The translations under genes and the position numbers were made by a program. The notes under the pieces were generated by a model. The model did no database searches, was not told the origin of the DNA, and saw only the letters and a list, made by a program, of their open reading frames with translations. Below are positions 35,259 through 36,166 of a stretch of 36,166 nucleotides of DNA, in pieces; position 1 is the stretch's first letter; every line of letters starts with the position of its first letter. Source of the DNA: Rhodoferax sp. (GTDB lineage: Bacteria; Pseudomonadota; Gammaproteobacteria; Burkholderiales; Burkholderiaceae_C); NCBI GenBank assembly GCA_020048895.1, contig JAIFLV010000107.1, positions 1 through 36,166 of the forward strand, written 5' to 3'.

Positions 35259-36166
35259 ATGTCACACAACCAACTCGATAAAAAGTCCCAGGCATGGTCT
35301 GCGCTATTTGCGGAGCCAATGAGCGATCTGGTCAAGCGCTACACCTCCAGCGTTTTCTTTGACAAGCGCCTGTGGCAAGCCGACATTGCGGGCAGCTTGG
35401 CGCACGCCGAGATGCTCGCCGCCCAGGGCATCATCAACAACGCCGACCATGCGCAGATCGTGAGTGGCATGGCGCAAATCACCAATGACATCGAGTCGGG
35501 CAACTTTGAGTGGAAGCTCGATCTGGAAGACGTGCATCTCAACATCGAGGCCCGCCTGACCCAGCTGGTGGGCGACGCCGGAAAACGCCTGCACACCGGC
35601 CGCTCGCGCAATGACCAGGTGGCCACCGATGTGCGCCTGTGGCTGCGCAGCGAAATCGACCTGATTGGCGAACTGCTGGTGGACCTGCAAAAGTCCGAAA
35701 TCGACCTGATTGGCGAACTGCTGGTGGACCTGCAAAAGTCCCTGCTGGAGGTGGCCGAAAAGAACGTCGATGTCATCCTGCCCGGCTTTACCCATCTGCA
35801 GGTGGCGCAACCGGTCAGCTTTGGCCACCACATGCTGGCCTATGTGGAAATGTTCAGCCGCGACGCCGAACGCTTCACCGAAGTGCGTCGCCGCACGAAT
35901 CGATTGCCCCTGGGTGCCGCGGCCCTGGCCGGCACCAGCTATCCGCTGGACCGCGAACGCGTGGCCCGCACTCTGGGCATGGTGGACGACGACGGCCATC
36001 CGCAGGTGTGCCAGAACAGCCTGGACGCGGTGAGCGACCGCGATTTTGCGATTGAGTTCACCGCCGCGGCCGCGCTGTGCATGGTGCACATCAGCCGGAT
36101 GAGTGAGGAGTTGATTTTGTGGATGAGCCAGAACTTCGGCTTCATCAAAATCGCCGACCGCTTCAC
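35259..36166 (+). CDS. argH: Argininosuccinate lyase, N-terminal part with a 15-residue tandem duplication
   Basis: ArgH splits argininosuccinate to arginine and fumarate, the last step of arginine synthesis. Translation from the ATG at 35259 gives 302 complete codons, open at the window edge: [20 protein letters not shown], then [20 protein letters not shown] and [20 protein letters not shown], which are strong fumarase/ASL-family landmarks. The family signature loop GSSxMPxKKNPD is beyond the window. The notable feature is an exact tandem duplication: residues 132-146 and 147-161 are both [15 protein letters not shown]. In other ArgH proteins this helix region occurs once. The insertion is in frame, so a full product could still be made, but its activity is uncertain. 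The start is 15 bases from algZ. Confidence 0.93.
   Translation, partial: MSHNQLDKKSQAWSALFAEPMSDLVKRYTSSVFFDKRLWQADIAGSLAHAEMLAAQGIINNADHAQIVSGMAQITNDIESGNFEWKLDLEDVHLNIEARLTQLVGDAGKRLHTGRSRNDQVATDVRLWLRSEIDLIGELLVDLQKSEIDLIGELLVDLQKSLLEVAEKNVDVILPGFTHLQVAQPVSFGHHMLAYVEMFSRDAERFTEVRRRTNRLPLGAAALAGTSYPLDRERVARTLGMVDDDGHPQVCQNSLDAVSDRDFAIEFTAAAALCMVHISRMSEELILWMSQNFGFIKIADRF
35652..35741 (+). repeat. Perfect 45-base tandem duplication inside argH
   Basis: The 45 bases at 35652-35696, which begin GAAATCGACCTGATTGGCGA, are repeated without a mismatch at 35697-35741. Identity of the copies and a length divisible by three mean the event is very recent or an assembly artefact. Confidence 0.95.

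Noticed and set aside
35639..36055. Open frame inside argH containing two copies of [15 protein letters not shown]
   Set aside because: It is an out-of-frame reading of the 45-base duplication in argH, not a repeat protein.
35259..36166. argH as a pseudogene
   Set aside because: The duplication is a multiple of three and the frame stays open to the window edge; loss of function cannot be claimed from the sequence.

Overview
The window is a stretch of core chromosome from a betaproteobacterium, almost certainly a member of the Comamonadaceae (Rhodoferax, Polaromonas or Acidovorax-like). The evidence is the gene order (lepA-lepB-DUF4845-rnc-era-recO-pdxJ; yceD-rpmF-plsX-fabHDG-acpP-fabF-rpoE-rseA-rseB-degP; hemC-hemD-hemX-hemY), the protein sequences, the moderately high GC, and two kinds of interspersed palindromic or AT-rich repeat that resemble, from memory, repeats of that family. 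No phage, insertion sequence, CRISPR array, defence island, tRNA or rRNA is visible. The genus is an inference; no database search was possible.

Layout. (1) 1-6108, minus strand: translation GTPase lepA, signal peptidase lepB, a small DUF4845 membrane protein, rnc, era, recO and the start of pdxJ, a tightly packed operon with stop/start overlaps. (2) 6109-6595: a 487-base AT-rich gap with two intrinsic terminators, a possible small RNA or attenuated leader, a DnaA-box match and palindromes. (3) 6596-17205, minus strand: the fatty-acid/phospholipid and L32 cluster (yceD, rpmF, plsX, fabH, fabD, fabG, acpP, fabF) followed by the envelope-stress sigma-E module (YgfX-like protein, rpoE, rseA, rseB, degP/mucD). 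(4) 17231-18633, plus strand: yceF (Maf) and an RsmI-family methyltransferase. (5) 18653-21870, minus strand: sppA, a Rieske protein, a Gph-like HAD phosphatase and rluC, divergent from (6) rne (22365-25319, plus strand), which has a leader of about 500 bases. (7) 25331-30488, minus strand: hemC-hemD-hemX-hemY and a GGDEF protein with a degenerate active site. (8) ppc (plus strand), then an AlgZ/AlgR-type two-component pair (minus strand), then the 5' part of argH (plus strand).

How the genes work together. The minus-strand blocks join membrane lipid synthesis, protein export and processing (LepB, SppA), envelope stress control (RpoE/RseA/RseB/DegP) and RNA/ribosome metabolism (LepA, RNase III, Era, RluC, RNase E, L32). 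The hem block makes uroporphyrinogen III.

The most unusual signals are: (a) a roughly 56-base interspersed repeat found in at least four places, three of them inside essential or conserved genes (era, sppA, hemD), where in sppA and hemD it is read in the same phase and gives the two unrelated proteins a related peptide; another copy lies in the rne leader; (b) a perfect 45-base tandem duplication inside argH, in frame, adding 15 residues to a conserved helical region; (c) a strong intrinsic terminator 45 bases upstream of lepA with a promoter-like sequence just before it; and (d) a GGDQF-type GGDEF domain with an intact RxxD inhibitory-site motif at the end of the heme operon. I did not find a convincing wholly new multi-gene system.
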